Positions 8,928 to 18,428 of a DNA stretch of 64,000 nt are shown here, piece by piece; the first letter of the stretch is position 1; each line of letters starts with the position of its first letter. Source of the DNA: Micrococcus cohnii (GTDB lineage: Bacteria > Actinomycetota > Actinomycetes > Actinomycetales > Micrococcaceae); the NCBI RefSeq assembly GCF_014205175.1, contig NZ_JACHNA010000001.1:62001-126000 (forward strand). The letters run 5' to 3'. The position numbers were made by a program, and so were the translations under genes. The notes beneath the pieces were generated by a model. It was not told the DNA's origin and did not search any database. It worked only from the letters and a program-made list of their open reading frames with translations.

Positions 8928-8933
8928 AATACT
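8928..8933 (+). promoter_or_regulatory. Predicted -10 hexamer of the App1-like gene
   Basis: AATACT, then 7 nt, then ATG at 8941; suggests a leaderless transcript. Confidence 0.4.
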
Positions 8934-8940
8934 GGCCCGC

Positions 8941-10257
8941 ATGGCCGATGCTTCCACGCCGCAGACCCCGTCCGCCCGAGCCGAGCAGCCGGGCGGCGCC
9001 CCGGACGACGCCGCCACGCCGGACGCCCGCGCCTCAGGCGCCCGCTCGCGCGACGAGCACCACAGCGACGAGCGCAACCGGGACGCTCACCACGACGAGA
9101 GCCCGCCGCCGAGCCGCCTGCGCCGCCTGCGGCAGAAGCTCGCGGTCACGTCCTCGCCCGTCGGCGGCGAGCCCACCGCCCCCGAGCACCTGGCCACGCG
9201 CCTGCAGAACCGGTGGAACCGGTTCCACCAGCAGCAGGCGTTTAAGCGCGGCAACGTGCCCACCGTCATCGCGTTCACCGGCTACGGCACCACGTCGTGG
9301 GTGCGCGTGCTCTCGCGCGTCGTGCTCGCCCCGGACGAGGACTTCCTGAACGGCCACCGCATGAACAAGGTCGTCCTCGACGGCGTGCGCGGGTGGCGCA
9401 ACTTCATCTCTGCGCCCCTGGCGCACACCGACGTGCAGGTCATCGCCGGCGGCCGCACGACCACGGTGCGCACCGACCGCATGGGCGTGATCGACGCCGT
9501 CGTCGAGGGGGAGTTCGCTCCCGGCTGGCAGGAGGTCACCCTGTCGATCGACGACGACGAGGACGTGACCGCGGACGTCTACGTCTGCGACCCGGACGCG
9601 AACATCGGGCTCGTCTCCGACATCGACGACACGGTCGTGGTCACGGCGCTGCCGCGCCCGCTGCTCGCGGCGTGGAACTCATTCGTGCTCGACGAGCACG
9701 CCCGCACGCCCACCCCGGGCATGTCGGTGCTGCTGCGCCGCATCGCGTCCGAGCATCCGAAGTCCCCGGTGCTGTACCTCTCGACCGGCGCGTGGAACGT
9801 CGCCCAGACCCTCACCCGTTTCCTCGGCCGGAACCTGTACCCGCTCGGCCCGTTGCTGCTCACCAGCTGGGGCCCGACGGAGGACCGCTGGTTCCGCTCC
9901 GGTCAGGAGCACAAGGTGCGGCAGCTTGAGCGCCTGGCCACCGAGTTCCCGCACGTCAAATGGATCCTCGTCGGTGACGACGGCCAGCACGACCCCGAGA
10001 TCTACGCGGACTTCGCCCGCCGCCACCCCGACCAGGTGCGAGCCGTGGTCATCCGTCAGCTCACCCCGTCCGAGGCCCTGCTCGCCGGTGGCCGCGCCCA
10101 GCAGACCCGGTACACGACGCCGGAGATTCCGTGGTGCTACGGGCCCGACGGCGCGGCGCTCGCCGGCCAGCTCGAAGACCTCGGGATCCTCGAGACCGAG
10201 TTCGTGGACGTCCGTCCCGCCGGTTGGCGCGCGGAGATCGAGAGCCGTGAGGAATGA
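8941..10257 (+). CDS. App1-family phosphatase (DUF2183, HAD-like phosphatidate phosphatase)
   Basis: Protein of 438 aa with a disordered Ala/Asp/His-rich N-terminus (about 1-60) and a C-terminal DUF2183/App1 phosphatase domain. The catalytic DxDxT motif is visible in LVSDIDDTVVVTALP (about residues 224-238), followed by PVLYLSTGAWN and the late HAD motif WILVGDDGQHDPEIY, where Lys and paired Asp complete the site. Yeast App1 is a Mg-dependent phosphatidate phosphatase; bacterial relatives are little studied, so lipid phosphate as substrate is inference. It overlaps the next gene by 4 nt (ATGA), so the two are probably co-translated. Confidence 0.85.
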   Translation: MADASTPQTPSARAEQPGGAPDDAATPDARASGARSRDEHHSDERNRDAHHDESPPPSRLRRLRQKLAVTSSPVGGEPTAPEHLATRLQNRWNRFHQQQAFKRGNVPTVIAFTGYGTTSWVRVLSRVVLAPDEDFLNGHRMNKVVLDGVRGWRNFISAPLAHTDVQVIAGGRTTTVRTDRMGVIDAVVEGEFAPGWQEVTLSIDDDEDVTADVYVCDPDANIGLVSDIDDTVVVTALPRPLLAAWNSFVLDEHARTPTPGMSVLLRRIASEHPKSPVLYLSTGAWNVAQTLTRFLGRNLYPLGPLLLTSWGPTEDRWFRSGQEHKVRQLERLATEFPHVKWILVGDDGQHDPEIYADFARRHPDQVRAVVIRQLTPSEALLAGGRAQQTRYTTPEIPWCYGPDGAALAGQLEDLGILETEFVDVRPAGWRAEIESREE

Positions 10258-10769
10258 GCGCCGCAGACCGTCCCGACTCCGTTCCCCCGCGCCTCGACGC
10301 GGCTGCACGCCGCCGCGCCGACACGTCGACGCCTCGTTCGGTCGAGGTCGCGGTCCCGTTGCGCTGGGCGGACATGGACGCCTACGGCCACGTGAACAAC
10401 ATCGCGGTCGTCCAGCTGCTCGAGGAGGCTCGCGTCGCCGCGTTCGGTGTTCCGTCCGGCACGGGGGCCGGCGGCGGCCCCATCCCGCCCATCGACCTGC
10501 TCGAGGGCGTGGCCGAGGGCGTGCGCACGTTCATCTCCGAGCACACCGTGAAGTACCGGCGCCAGATCCCGTACCGGCCGGTGCCGATGCGGGTCGTCGT
10601 CTCGGTCGAGGCGGTCAAGGCCGCCTCCGTGCACGTCGGCTACGCGCTGCATGATGGGGTCGACGACACCCTGTGCGTCACCGCGACCTCCGTGATGGTG
10701 TTCGTCGACGGCACGACGGGTCGACCCGTGCGCGTGACGCCCGAGCAACGCGCGGCGCTGACCGGCTGA
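10254..10769 (+). CDS. Acyl-CoA thioesterase, hotdog fold (4HBT type)
   Basis: A 171-aa hotdog-fold thioesterase. The active-site loop LRWADMDAYGHVNNIAVVQL is a clear match to 4-hydroxybenzoyl-CoA thioesterase-like enzymes: the Asp and the Gly-His-Val-Asn-Asn box. The usual core is preceded by about 35 extra residues. Start and preceding stop overlap as ATGA, so it is coupled to the App1-like phosphatase. A shared role in phospholipid or acyl-chain turnover is inferred from this coupling only. Confidence 0.88.
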   Translation: MSAADRPDSVPPRLDAAARRRADTSTPRSVEVAVPLRWADMDAYGHVNNIAVVQLLEEARVAAFGVPSGTGAGGGPIPPIDLLEGVAEGVRTFISEHTVKYRRQIPYRPVPMRVVVSVEAVKAASVHVGYALHDGVDDTLCVTATSVMVFVDGTTGRPVRVTPEQRAALTG

Positions 10770-10830
10770 CTCCAGGCGGGCGGCACGCTCCGGCATCACA
10801 CCACGCAGGATGGCCGCCGCGCAGGCCCAC

Positions 10831-10836
10831 TATGAT
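10831..10836 (+). promoter_or_regulatory. Predicted -10 hexamer, leaderless small membrane protein
   Basis: TATGAT followed by 7 nt and the ATG at 10844. There is no ribosome-binding site, so initiation at the transcript end is likely. Confidence 0.6.
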
Positions 10837-10843
10837 GTGCGCC

Positions 10844-11254
10844 ATGCCCCGCACTTCGAACCCGTTCCTGCGGGCCGTCGCCGGCCTGCTGATGATCATG
10901 GCCGGCGTGTGCTGGTGCAGTGCCCTGGCCTTCGACACGATCGCCTCCCAGCAGGCGGCCACCGTCAGCCTCGAGTCGGTGCAGGGCGACCGCTGGCTCA
11001 AGACGATCGTCCCCGGCGCCGGTCACGCCTTCGCGCTGCTGTCCGTCGCGGCCCGGCCCCGGAGGTCCAGCCTGGTGCTGCTCGTGCTCGCGGTCGTGCT
11101 GCACGCGGTGTTCCTCGTCGGCGGTCTGACCGGGCAGCGATTCCTGCAGGACGAGGGCCTGCTGATCAGCTCGCTGTTCGCCTCCGTCGCGCTCACGGTC
11201 GTCGGGCTCGCGGGCATCGGGCAGGGGTTCCGGCTCTTCTCGCGCCGCAGCTAG
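10844..11254 (+). CDS. Small four-helix membrane protein, unknown function
   Basis: Protein of 136 aa with about four hydrophobic segments (near residues 8-28, 55-70, 72-95 and 105-125) and short basic ends (MPRTSNPF and RLFSRRS). No enzyme motif is visible. The ATG is placed by the TATGAT hexamer 7 nt upstream. It stands alone between the thioesterase gene and a pair of related membrane-protein genes. Confidence 0.6.
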   Translation: MPRTSNPFLRAVAGLLMIMAGVCWCSALAFDTIASQQAATVSLESVQGDRWLKTIVPGAGHAFALLSVAARPRRSSLVLLVLAVVLHAVFLVGGLTGQRFLQDEGLLISSLFASVALTVVGLAGIGQGFRLFSRRS

Positions 11255-11321
11255 GATCACGACCCAGGCGGTCTGCGGCCACGGGACGCCAACGACCACA
11301 TGACTCCTGAGGGGGAAGCAC

Positions 11322-11966
11322 ATGTCCACCACGCTGTCCGACCGTCCGCCGCACCCGTCCGGCGAGCAGCCGCAGCGCTACACGCAGGCGCCCTACCAGA
11401 CTCACTCGCAGCCGTCCCCCGAGGGACGCCACCCCCAGGACCGCTCGCAGGATCACCCTCAGGCGTCGGGCCCGGTCGATCCGTCGAGGGCCTCGCGAGG
11501 GCGCAGCATCGGCGCGGGCCTGTGCTTGATGCTCGGCCCCCTGCTGCTGATCTTCTCTGGTGCGCACGCCATCTCGAGTGCCCCGGAGAGACTGACGACG
11601 GCTCTGGTGTCGCCGAGTTACGCGGCCGGTCAGCTGATCGCCGATGTGATGATCGTGGCCGCCGGCGTCATCCTGATTTTCGTGTCCTCGCGGCTGCGGC
11701 GCAGTCGCGTCACCCGCGTCCTGTTCGTCACCGTCGCCGTGCTCGCAGCTCTGAGACTCATCAGCCTCGTGATCGCCATCTCGGCGGTGGGCGTGGCCCC
11801 GGAGGCTGCGTCGTACCTCATGGTCGTCTCCGTCACCGCGACCGCCGTGCTCGACCTCGTCGCCCTCGTCGTGCTGGTCTACGGCATCGTCATGCTGTTC
11901 CGCCGCGGTCACGTGCTCGAGTCGCCCGCCGCCCGGACCGCGGCGGACGGCCAGGCCCGCCGCTGA
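11322..11966 (+). CDS. Membrane protein with disordered cytosolic tail (paralog of next gene)
   Basis: Protein of 214 aa. Residues 1-60 are a Pro/Gln/Ser/His-rich tail; the rest holds four hydrophobic segments with a basic loop SSRLRRSRVTR and ends GIVMLFRRGHV. The membrane part aligns with the product of the gene at 12073: compare AGLCLMLGPLLLIF with AGLLLVLGGALLLT, and GIVMLFRRGHV with GIVMFARRNHV. The two look like a tandem duplication. A GAGGGGGAA ribosome-binding site supports the ATG. Function unknown. Confidence 0.65.
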   Translation: MSTTLSDRPPHPSGEQPQRYTQAPYQTHSQPSPEGRHPQDRSQDHPQASGPVDPSRASRGRSIGAGLCLMLGPLLLIFSGAHAISSAPERLTTALVSPSYAAGQLIADVMIVAAGVILIFVSSRLRRSRVTRVLFVTVAVLAALRLISLVIAISAVGVAPEAASYLMVVSVTATAVLDLVALVVLVYGIVMLFRRGHVLESPAARTAADGQARR

Positions 11967-11972
11967 GGGGTT

Positions 11973-11990
11973 CGCCCCGTCTCGGGGGCG
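11973..11990 (+). terminator. Short GC hairpin after the first paralogous membrane-protein gene
   Basis: CGCCCC and GGGGCG pair around a 6-nt loop and are followed by TCTGT. Just downstream is a TACAGT hexamer (11995-12000), a likely -10 for the next gene. Confidence 0.45.
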
Positions 11991-11994
11991 TCTG

Positions 11995-12000
11995 TACAGT
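11995..12000 (+). promoter_or_regulatory. Predicted -10 hexamer of the Asp/His/Arg-rich membrane protein gene
   Basis: TACAGT about 70 nt before the likely ATG at 12073. It would give a transcript with a leader, unlike many neighbours. Confidence 0.4.
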
Positions 12001-12072
12001 GTGCGACCAGTCCCGCCGCCTCGTGCGCGGAGGGGTGAGACCACCGTGTACCCGACGAGACGAGACCCAGGA

Positions 12073-12846
12073 ATGAGCTCCACGCACCCGCAGGACGGCC
12101 AGAACCCCGACCATCTCGACCGCCTGGACCCGCGAGACGACGCGGGGCGCCGCCACGTCGACGACCATCGCGGCCACGAGCGGGGCGCCGACCTCCACGA
12201 CGACCGCGAGCGCCGTCATGACGACCGCGACCTCGACCGTCGCGACGACCACGACCACGACCACGACCGCCCGTACGCCGCGGACACCGGCCGGGCCGTC
12301 GACGACCGCGATCGTCGCGAGCGCCGTCATGATGACCGCGACCATGACCTGGACCGTCGCCGCCATGACCGCCATGACCGGGACGCGGTGCGAGAGCCCG
12401 GCCGGGGCAAGGCGATCCTCGCGGGCCTGCTGCTCGTCCTCGGCGGCGCCCTGCTGCTGACCGAGCTTGTTTCGTTCTCCGACGCCGACACCGCCACCGG
12501 CGACGGCCTGCAGGGCCTGATGGGCTCGATGGGCCGCATGCTGCTGCCGGTGCTCGGCCTTGTGCTGATGCTCATCGCGTTCATGGTCCGCAAGAGCAAG
12601 GCGACCATCCTGCTGCTCGTGCTCGGCGTCCTCGCCCTGCTCACCACTGTGGGCGCCCGTCTGTTCGGCGATCAGCTCGGCGCGCAGGCGGACACCGGCA
12701 ACATGCCGGAGATCGTCATGATCGCCGGCGTGATCGCGACGGTGCTGACCGGCCTGCTGACGATCGCCCACGGCATCGTCATGTTCGCCCGCCGCAACCA
12801 CGTCTCCCGCGCCGAGCGCCGCGCCCTGGCCCGCCAGCACCGCTGA
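12073..12846 (+). CDS. Membrane protein with Asp/Arg/His-repeat tail
   Basis: Protein of 257 aa. Residues about 10-110 are an extreme low-complexity tail made of Asp, Arg and His, with a repeated block (ERRHDDRDLDRRDD, later ERRHDDRDHDLDRR) and a DHDHDHD run. The remainder has four hydrophobic segments and is paralogous to the product of the gene at 11322. No known domain. The tail could bind metal or nucleic acid, but that is speculation. The start is uncertain: ATG 12073 has only a close AGGA, while GTG 12046 follows a GGAGGGG site and would add nine residues. Confidence 0.62.
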   Translation: MSSTHPQDGQNPDHLDRLDPRDDAGRRHVDDHRGHERGADLHDDRERRHDDRDLDRRDDHDHDHDRPYAADTGRAVDDRDRRERRHDDRDHDLDRRRHDRHDRDAVREPGRGKAILAGLLLVLGGALLLTELVSFSDADTATGDGLQGLMGSMGRMLLPVLGLVLMLIAFMVRKSKATILLLVLGVLALLTTVGARLFGDQLGAQADTGNMPEIVMIAGVIATVLTGLLTIAHGIVMFARRNHVSRAERRALARQHR

Positions 12847-12896
12847 CCGGCCGCCGGCGGCGGACCATCCGGCGGCGCCGGCCCGGCCCGCACGAC

Positions 12897-12933
12897 GACG
12901 GCCCCGCACCGATCAGATCGGTGCGGGGCCGTC
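12897..12933. terminator. Bidirectional terminator between convergent genes
   Basis: A 37-nt perfect palindrome around a single central base (arms GACGGCCCCGCACCGATC and its complement) between the membrane-protein gene and gdhA, which converge here. Confidence 0.8.
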
Positions 12934-13002
12934 GCGCGCGGTCGGCTTCGCCGGCCCGCGTCAGACCCGGCGCCAGGCCGGCTCGCGGCGCGTCCGGTGC
13001 CG

Positions 13003-14480
<1,478 letters not shown>

Positions 14481-14534
14481 TGGCTGCCGGGCACGGACGC
14501 CGACCGCCAGCGTGCCGGCCGGTTCGCCGGGTGC

Positions 14535-15767
14535 TCAGCGCAGCGGCAGCCAGTTCTCGAGGGTGCCGTTCCACGTGGACGAGTTGCGCAGGAACCGCAG
14601 GGCGAACTCTCCGCTGCGGCGCTGCTGCACACGGATCGCCTTCTCGTAGTAGCCGATGAGCTGCTCGCACAGCACCGGCCAGGTGCGTCCCTGCACGGTG
14701 TCCCAGGCGGCCCGCGAGAACGCTGCCCGCTTGGCGTCGTCGTAGGCCAGGTCCGCGACCTGCTCGCGCATCTGGTCCAGATTGCCCGGTTCGTAGATCC
14801 ATCCGGTGCGTGAGGGGTCCACCAGGTCCAGGGGACCGCCGCGGCCGACGGCCACGACCGGCACACCCGAGGCCATGGCCTCCTGGATCGTCTGGCCGAA
14901 CGTGTCGGACTCACCGGGGTGCACGAACAGGTCCAGGCTCGCGACGTGGCGGGCGAGATCCTCGCCGCCCTGGAAGCCCGCGAAGTGGGCGCCGGGCAGG
15001 CGCTGGGCCAGCGAGTCCTTCAGCGGGCCGGAGCCGATGATCACCAGACGCGTGTCCGGCAGGTCGGCCAGCACGGCGAGGTCCTCGACCTGCTTCTCAT
15101 GGGCCAGACGGCCGACGAAGCCGATCAGACGCTCGCCGTTCGGGGCCAGGCGGGCGCGCAGCGCCTCGTCGCGCTTGTCCCGGTGGAAGCGCTGCGAGTC
15201 GACCCCGCGTGCCCAGCGGTGCACGCGGCGCACGCCCAGGCCGTGCAGCTGCGCGATGGTGAACGTCGACGGGGCCACGGTGAGCGTGGCCGTGTTGTGC
15301 AGGCGGACAACGTGGTTCCACAGCACGTCCTCCAGCCAGGGCAGCCCGTACTTCGCCGCGTAGCGCGGCACCTCGGTCTGGTAGACGGCGACCGAGGGAA
15401 TGGACAGTTCCTCAGCGGCCTGCACCGCGCGCCAGCCCAGCACGAACGGCGAGGCGATGTGCACGACGTCCGGCCGGAAGCCCTCCAGGATGCCGCGAAC
15501 GCGGGCGACGGAGCCGGCCGCGACACGCACCGAGCTGTACCCGGACATGGGGACCGAGGGCAGGCGGTGGACCGGGAACCCCTCGACCTCGCGGGGCGCG
15601 GTGCCCTCATCGGCCCGCTGGGTCCAGCCGGCGATCCACGAGGAGGCCGGGGCGATCACGATCGCCTCGTGCCCCTGCGCCCGCAGGTGCCGCAGCACGT
15701 GCAGGACCGAATTGGTGACCCCGTTCATGTGGGGCAGGAACGATTCAGCAACCAGAGCAACTCGCAC
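14535..15767 (-). CDS. GT4-family glycosyltransferase (alpha-mannosyltransferase type)
   Basis: GT-B retaining glycosyltransferase, 410 aa. The acceptor-side opening RVALVAESFLPHMNGVTNSV and the donor-side signature HPGESDTFGQTIQEAMASG (EX7E motif) are clear, with GFVGRLAHEKQVEDL marking the second Rossmann domain. It resembles actinobacterial GDP-mannose-dependent transferases that mannosylate phosphatidylinositol or glucuronosyl lipid anchors, acting at the inner face of the membrane. Sugar and acceptor are inference. The GTG at 15767 is chosen because TACCGT lies 7 nt upstream; the longer reading frame has no ribosome site. Confidence 0.85.
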   Translation of the reverse strand: MRVALVAESFLPHMNGVTNSVLHVLRHLRAQGHEAIVIAPASSWIAGWTQRADEGTAPREVEGFPVHRLPSVPMSGYSSVRVAAGSVARVRGILEGFRPDVVHIASPFVLGWRAVQAAEELSIPSVAVYQTEVPRYAAKYGLPWLEDVLWNHVVRLHNTATLTVAPSTFTIAQLHGLGVRRVHRWARGVDSQRFHRDKRDEALRARLAPNGERLIGFVGRLAHEKQVEDLAVLADLPDTRLVIIGSGPLKDSLAQRLPGAHFAGFQGGEDLARHVASLDLFVHPGESDTFGQTIQEAMASGVPVVAVGRGGPLDLVDPSRTGWIYEPGNLDQMREQVADLAYDDAKRAAFSRAAWDTVQGRTWPVLCEQLIGYYEKAIRVQQRRSGEFALRFLRNSSTWNGTLENWLPLR

Positions 15768-15774
15768 GCTCCCC

Positions 15775-15780
15775 ACGGTA
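15775..15780 (-). promoter_or_regulatory. Predicted -10 hexamer of the GT4 gene
   Basis: Reads TACCGT on the minus strand, 7 nt before the GTG; probable leaderless start. Confidence 0.5.
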
Positions 15781-15958
15781 GGGACGTCCGGCCACGGGGC
15801 GACCAGCGGCATGTGGCCCCGTCATGGCCCGACAGTGAACTCTCTGTGACGCGCTCCGATGGATTCGGGTCCGTTCCGGCCGACGTCGCGGACCTCGGCG
15901 GCCGTGGAGGGGCGGGGCTGGTCGGGGCGCGCGCATGCGCGGTGGCACCATAGGGGGG

Positions 15959-17410
15959 ATGAGTTCCCGCAGCCACCGCCTGTTGAAGCCCTTGCCCCTG
16001 CCGCTCTGGGTGCAGGGGGCGATCGAGGCCCTCGTGTCGGCGCTGCTGAGCCTGACGATCGTCGTCGTGCCGACGCTGGTCGTGTGGATCACCGGCGGCA
16101 TCACCCAGGACCGGGTCGAGGACGTCGTGCGTTCCGGCGGTCTGATCTGGCTGCAGCTGCACGGCGTGCCCCTGCACGTCACCGCCGGCCTTCCCGAGGA
16201 CGCCGAGGCCGCTGCCCTGGTGTGGATGGTGCCGTGGGCGCTGACCCTGTTGCCCGCGTGGTTCTGCTGGCGCTCCGGGCGTCGGCTCGCGCGCGCCTCG
16301 TATCGCGACCAGGCGTGGCAGGCGCTGGTCGGGGGGATGGGCGCCTACGGCCTGGCGGGTCTCTCGCTCGCCCTGCTGCCCGGCGCATCCTTCGGGACGG
16401 TGGCGGCGCCGGCCGCTGTGGTGTTTCCGATGCTCCTGTTCGCCCTCGCCGCCGTCGCGGGGGCGCGACGTGAGGCCGGCACGTGGGCGCACCTGATCGG
16501 CGTCGACGTCACCGAGCGCATCGCCCGGCGCTCGCAGTACGAACGGTGGGCCGGGTCCTACGCGTGGTCGATCATGCGGGCCTGCGGTGTCGCCCTGCTG
16601 ACTCTGGTGGCGTTGCACGCGGTGCTCGTGGCCGTGATGCTCGGGCTGCGCTGGGCGGAGGTCGTGCACGTGTATCAGGTGGTCGACGCGGGACCGGCCG
16701 GCGGCCTGATGCTGACGCTGCTGCAGATCGGTTACCTGCCGGCCATGATCGGCTGGGCGATGGGCTTCACCGCGGGACCGGGGTTCGCGGTCGGCGCGCA
16801 GAGCCTGTACTCCGCGTTCGGCACGACAGCCGCCCCGGTGCCGGCCGTTCCCGTACTCGCGGCCCTGCCGCATCCGTGGCAGGCGTGGTATCCGGTACTG
16901 GTCGCCCTGCCCGTGCTCGCCGGCGTGGTCGCCGGGTTCTGGCTGCTGCGCGAGGGCGAGAACCACCTCGACGACTGGGTGGCCGCGAAGATCCGGCCAC
17001 GGTGGGCGTCCCTGACCCTGTCGACCCTCGTGCTCGCGGTGCTGCTCGGCGCCGTGACCGGACTGCTGCTGCTCGTGCCCCTCGCCCTGACCTCCGGTTC
17101 GATGGGCGTCGGCGCGATGGACACCATCGGCGTCAACGTCTGGTGGGTGTGCGCGGCCGTGGCCGGGTGGATCGCCGCGGGGGGCATGCTCGGCTACTTC
17201 GCGGCGCTCGGCGCCTACACGCTGGGAACTGAACGCTCCGTCGGCGACCGCTCGACCGACGACCGATCCGCGGAGCTCACGGCGCGGGGACGAGCCGCTG
17301 CACGTGGGACTCGAAGCCGTTCTGGCACGACGCGCGGGAGCGCTCCGTCAGGGCCGAGTCGAGGCACTGCTGGAACTGGATCGACGCGTCCCAGGCCAGC
17401 AGCGGACTGA
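15959..17410 (+). CDS. DUF6350 / PerM-like polytopic membrane protein
   Basis: Membrane protein of 483 aa with about nine to ten hydrophobic segments between residues 15 and 420, followed by a ~60-residue Arg/Ser/Gly/Thr-rich tail. Its place directly before purN matches the perM-purN-purH order of mycobacteria, where PerM is a membrane protein needed for cell division under stress. Homology to PerM is inferred from topology and position, not from a motif. The ATG follows a run of six G and a CATAGG hexamer. The last 134 nt overlap the opposite-strand gene ending at 17277, so the tail may be a recent read-through. Confidence 0.72.
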   Translation: MSSRSHRLLKPLPLPLWVQGAIEALVSALLSLTIVVVPTLVVWITGGITQDRVEDVVRSGGLIWLQLHGVPLHVTAGLPEDAEAAALVWMVPWALTLLPAWFCWRSGRRLARASYRDQAWQALVGGMGAYGLAGLSLALLPGASFGTVAAPAAVVFPMLLFALAAVAGARREAGTWAHLIGVDVTERIARRSQYERWAGSYAWSIMRACGVALLTLVALHAVLVAVMLGLRWAEVVHVYQVVDAGPAGGLMLTLLQIGYLPAMIGWAMGFTAGPGFAVGAQSLYSAFGTTAAPVPAVPVLAALPHPWQAWYPVLVALPVLAGVVAGFWLLREGENHLDDWVAAKIRPRWASLTLSTLVLAVLLGAVTGLLLLVPLALTSGSMGVGAMDTIGVNVWWVCAAVAGWIAAGGMLGYFAALGAYTLGTERSVGDRSTDDRSAELTARGRAAARGTRSRSGTTRGSAPSGPSRGTAGTGSTRPRPAAD

Positions 17411-17822
17411 GCGAGAGCACGGTGGCAGCGGCCGCGACGACCACGCCCAGCCCGATCATCGCCCGCGTGAACGCCACGGCCGCCGCATCGGCAGAACCGG
17501 ACGCCGGCGATGGGGCTGCCGTGCTGTGGTCGCCGCGGGACCCGGCGGTCTGAGCGTCGGAGCGCGCCTGCGGTGCCGGCCCGTGCGGCGGGCGCACCGG
17601 GCGCAGCCGCAGCCACGAGCGGATTCCGACTCCCACCGCCGTCAGGCCCGCGACGGCCGCCAGCAGCGTGAACGGCAGCGGCAGGGAGAACGCGAGCATC
17701 GTGACGCCGAGCAGGCCGGCCTGCACGAGCAGCGCCCGGTTCGCCTCCTGACGCCGAGAGTCGGGGTGCGACGGCGGCTTCGGGGCGGACGGCTGGCGCT
17801 GCGGAGGAATCGGGGCGGACAC
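17277..17822 (-). CDS. Small two/three-TM membrane protein, unknown function
   Basis: Protein of 181 aa: a Pro/Ser/Gln-rich N-terminus (about 1-25), two hydrophobic segments (about 30-70), a disordered Ala/Pro/Ser linker, a third hydrophobic segment (about 118-140) and a C-terminal part with two Cys ([19 protein letters not shown]) that may form an external disulfide. No known domain. It is divergent from purN by only 23 bp, and the GTG start lies 7 nt after a TAGGCT hexamer. Its 3' end overlaps the DUF6350 gene by 134 nt. Confidence 0.65.
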   Translation of the reverse strand: MSAPIPPQRQPSAPKPPSHPDSRRQEANRALLVQAGLLGVTMLAFSLPLPFTLLAAVAGLTAVGVGIRSWLRLRPVRPPHGPAPQARSDAQTAGSRGDHSTAAPSPASGSADAAAVAFTRAMIGLGVVVAAAATVLSLSPLLAWDASIQFQQCLDSALTERSRASCQNGFESHVQRLVPAP

Positions 17823-17829
17823 GCCCTTC

Positions 17830-17839
17830 AGCCTACGAT
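17830..17839. promoter_or_regulatory. Overlapping divergent -10 hexamers (purN and opposite gene)
   Basis: Plus strand TACGAT (17834-17839) is followed by 6 nt and the purN ATG. Minus strand TAGGCT (17830-17835) is followed by 7 nt and a GTG. The two hexamers share the TA at 17834-17835. Confidence 0.65.
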
Positions 17840-17845
17840 GTTCGC

Positions 17846-18418
17846 ATGCGCATCGTTGCCCTCGTCTCCGGGTCCGGAACCAATCTGCAGGCTGTGATCG
17901 ACGCCGTCGCCGGTGGACACCTGCCCGTCGAGATCGCCGCCGTCGGCTCCGACGTGCCGGGCGCCGGGGGTCTCGAGCGGGCACGAGCGGCGGGGATCGA
18001 GACCTTCGTCGTCGCCCCGGCCGATCACGACGACCGCGCCGCGTGGAACGACGCGCTCGCCGAGACCGTCGCCTCCTACGCGCCGGACTACGTCGTGTGC
18101 TCCGGATTCATGCGGATCCTGGGGGAGAGGTTCGTCGAGCGCTTCGCCGAGCGGATCATCAACACCCATCCTGCGCTGCTGCCCTCGTTCCCGGGCGCAC
18201 ACGGGGTGCGGGACGCACTGGCCCACGGCGTGAAGATCACCGGCTGCACCGTGCACCTGGTGGACGCCGGCGTCGACACCGGGCCGATCCTGGCGCAGGC
18301 CGCCGTGCCCGTGCTCGACGGCGACACCGAGGCCGAGCTGCACGAGCGGATTAAGGTGCAGGAACGGGCCCTGCTGGTGCGTGTGCTCGGCGAGACGGCC
18401 GCCGCGCACCGGTCCTGA
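17846..18418 (+). CDS. purN: Phosphoribosylglycinamide formyltransferase
   Basis: Transfers the formyl group of 10-formyl-THF to GAR, step 3 of purine synthesis, in the cytoplasm. 190 aa, normal length. The opening RIVALVSGSGTNLQAVIDAV (phosphate loop), the catalytic SFMRIL...NTHPALLPSFPGAHGV region with the Asn-His pair, and GCTVHLVDAGVDTGPIL with its Asp are all present. Probably leaderless. The formyl donor is supplied by glyA and folD elsewhere in the window. Confidence 0.96.
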   Translation: MRIVALVSGSGTNLQAVIDAVAGGHLPVEIAAVGSDVPGAGGLERARAAGIETFVVAPADHDDRAAWNDALAETVASYAPDYVVCSGFMRILGERFVERFAERIINTHPALLPSFPGAHGVRDALAHGVKITGCTVHLVDAGVDTGPILAQAAVPVLDGDTEAELHERIKVQERALLVRVLGETAAAHRS

Positions 18419-18428
18419 GCGCGCTCGC

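Noticed and set aside
12897-12933. Perfect 37-nt palindrome as an operator
   Set aside because: Located between converging 3' ends, where a bidirectional terminator is the simple reading.
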